This document shows positions 63,606-64,000 of a stretch of 64,000 nt of DNA, piece after piece. Positions within the stretch are counted from its first letter, which is position 1, and each line of letters starts with the position of its first letter. The notes under the pieces are model-generated. The model did no database searches. It was not told the DNA's origin and saw only the letters and a program-made list of their open reading frames with translations. Made by a program: the position numbers and the translations under genes. Source of the stretch: Flavobacterium sp. SM15 (GTDB lineage: Bacteria; Bacteroidota; Bacteroidia; Flavobacteriales; Flavobacteriaceae); NCBI RefSeq assembly GCF_022012335.1, contig NZ_JAKLTO010000004.1, positions 186,001 to 250,000 on the forward strand, in the 5' to 3' direction.

Positions 63606-64000
63606 ATGACAAATATGAAATTTAAAATTGTATTCCTTTTCCTGCTATTTACTTCAATGTGTTTTGCTCAGGATACCATCAGTACTTTACGACAAAAAAA
63701 ATACTTAGCAAGTAACATTTCGATTTCGAACGACAGTGTCAAATTTAAAAACTTTTCATCTCCGCAAGGTCGAGAATATTCTTTATCCAAAGATGATATA
63801 TACGATATTAAATATCATGATGGAAAAATAATAGATTTTCTTTCAGAAGAAGAAAGATCAAAACCATTTGATGATTTTAAAAGTGATTTGACAAGTATGA
63901 TTAATAAATTCGGATTTGATTCAGATTCTGACACAAAAAGATTTTATGCCACATTTGAAGATGACTATTTAAGACTTCAGATTAAGAATTCAAAAGGGAC
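63606..64000 (+). CDS. Secreted protein of unknown function, 3'-truncated by window edge
   Basis: From the ATG at 63606 (or the in-frame ATG at 63615, MKFKIVFLF) the frame is open to the end of the window. It starts with a signal peptide ending TSMCFAQ and continues with ~110 polar, Asp/Ser/Lys-rich residues (SISNDSVKFKNF, YDIKYHDGKIIDFLSEEE). No domain can be named from the visible part. It follows the ATPase gene by 55 bp. Confidence 0.65.
   Translation, partial: MTNMKFKIVFLFLLFTSMCFAQDTISTLRQKKYLASNISISNDSVKFKNFSSPQGREYSLSKDDIYDIKYHDGKIIDFLSEEERSKPFDDFKSDLTSMINKFGFDSDSDTKRFYATFEDDYLRLQIKNSKG

Overview
The window comes from the chromosome of a Flavobacterium-like member of the Bacteroidota (Flavobacteriaceae). 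Supporting signs are an AT-rich base composition, Bacteroidota-type promoters with TAnnTTTG -7 boxes, five secreted proteins that end in a type IX secretion (T9SS) type A sorting domain, a fused 2-oxoacid dehydrogenase E1, a MutS2 without a Smr domain and a bacillithiol gene (bshA). Most of the window is ordinary single-copy housekeeping and envelope sequence with short gaps and clear hairpin terminators.

Layout. 1-5.5 kb: tail of a DUF1801 gene, bshA with an overlapping PrcB-like lipoprotein, two envelope proteins, an LpxH-like phosphoesterase and aroC. 5.6-8.7 kb: three tandem paralogous T9SS cargo proteins. 8.7-17.7 kb: DCC thioredoxin-like protein, mutS2, ung, envelope proteins, a transglutaminase-like protein, a signal-less solute-binding protein, an acyl-CoA:carboxylate CoA-transferase and a divergent AraC regulator. 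17.7-25.1 kb: two GNATs, VOC protein, nucleoside phosphorylase, SUI1 factor, 2OG-Fe oxygenase, fused E1, and a T9SS RCC1 protein. 25.2-27.7 kb: DUF2200, DUF1801 and a T9SS delta-60-repeat protein.

27.8-32.4 kb is the most interesting region: a Ro60 ribonucleoprotein locus. An HD-domain gene and a WYL regulator diverge from the Ro60 orthologue (rsr). Directly behind rsr lie four tandem Y RNA-like genes, which I recognised from a shared Ro-binding-type stem. The first carries a circularly permuted tRNA-like module. After them comes rtcB reduced by an apparent in-frame internal deletion. The same 15-bp palindromic core precedes rsr, the Y RNA array and the rtcB remnant at the same distance from a -7 box, so one regulator probably controls protein, RNAs and ligase together.

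32.4-37.4 kb is an accessory stretch: interspersed palindromic repeats, a DUF3825 gene, a PIN-like protein, a flavobacterial protein of unknown function, a 22-bp tandem repeat and a DUF4256 gene. 37.4-43.5 kb is a copper-handling operon: an HMA-AraC regulator, the P-type ATPase CopA, an HMA chaperone, a DUF3347 protein, and a multicopper oxidase fused to a barrel-like tail. 43.5-50.6 kb: small membrane proteins, an APC permease, a DPP-IV-like peptidase, and a Met/Cys-type PLP lyase divergent from an Lrp regulator. 50.6-64 kb: a Cys-rich peptide with a GG-type leader, lpdA, DoxX, DUF4349 and TPR lipoproteins, pabB-tilS-dsbD, a GAF histidine kinase, a YifB/ComM-type ATPase and the start of a secreted protein.

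All calls come from reading the sequence and its translations. No database search or folding program was run, so RNA folds are hand-drawn pairings.
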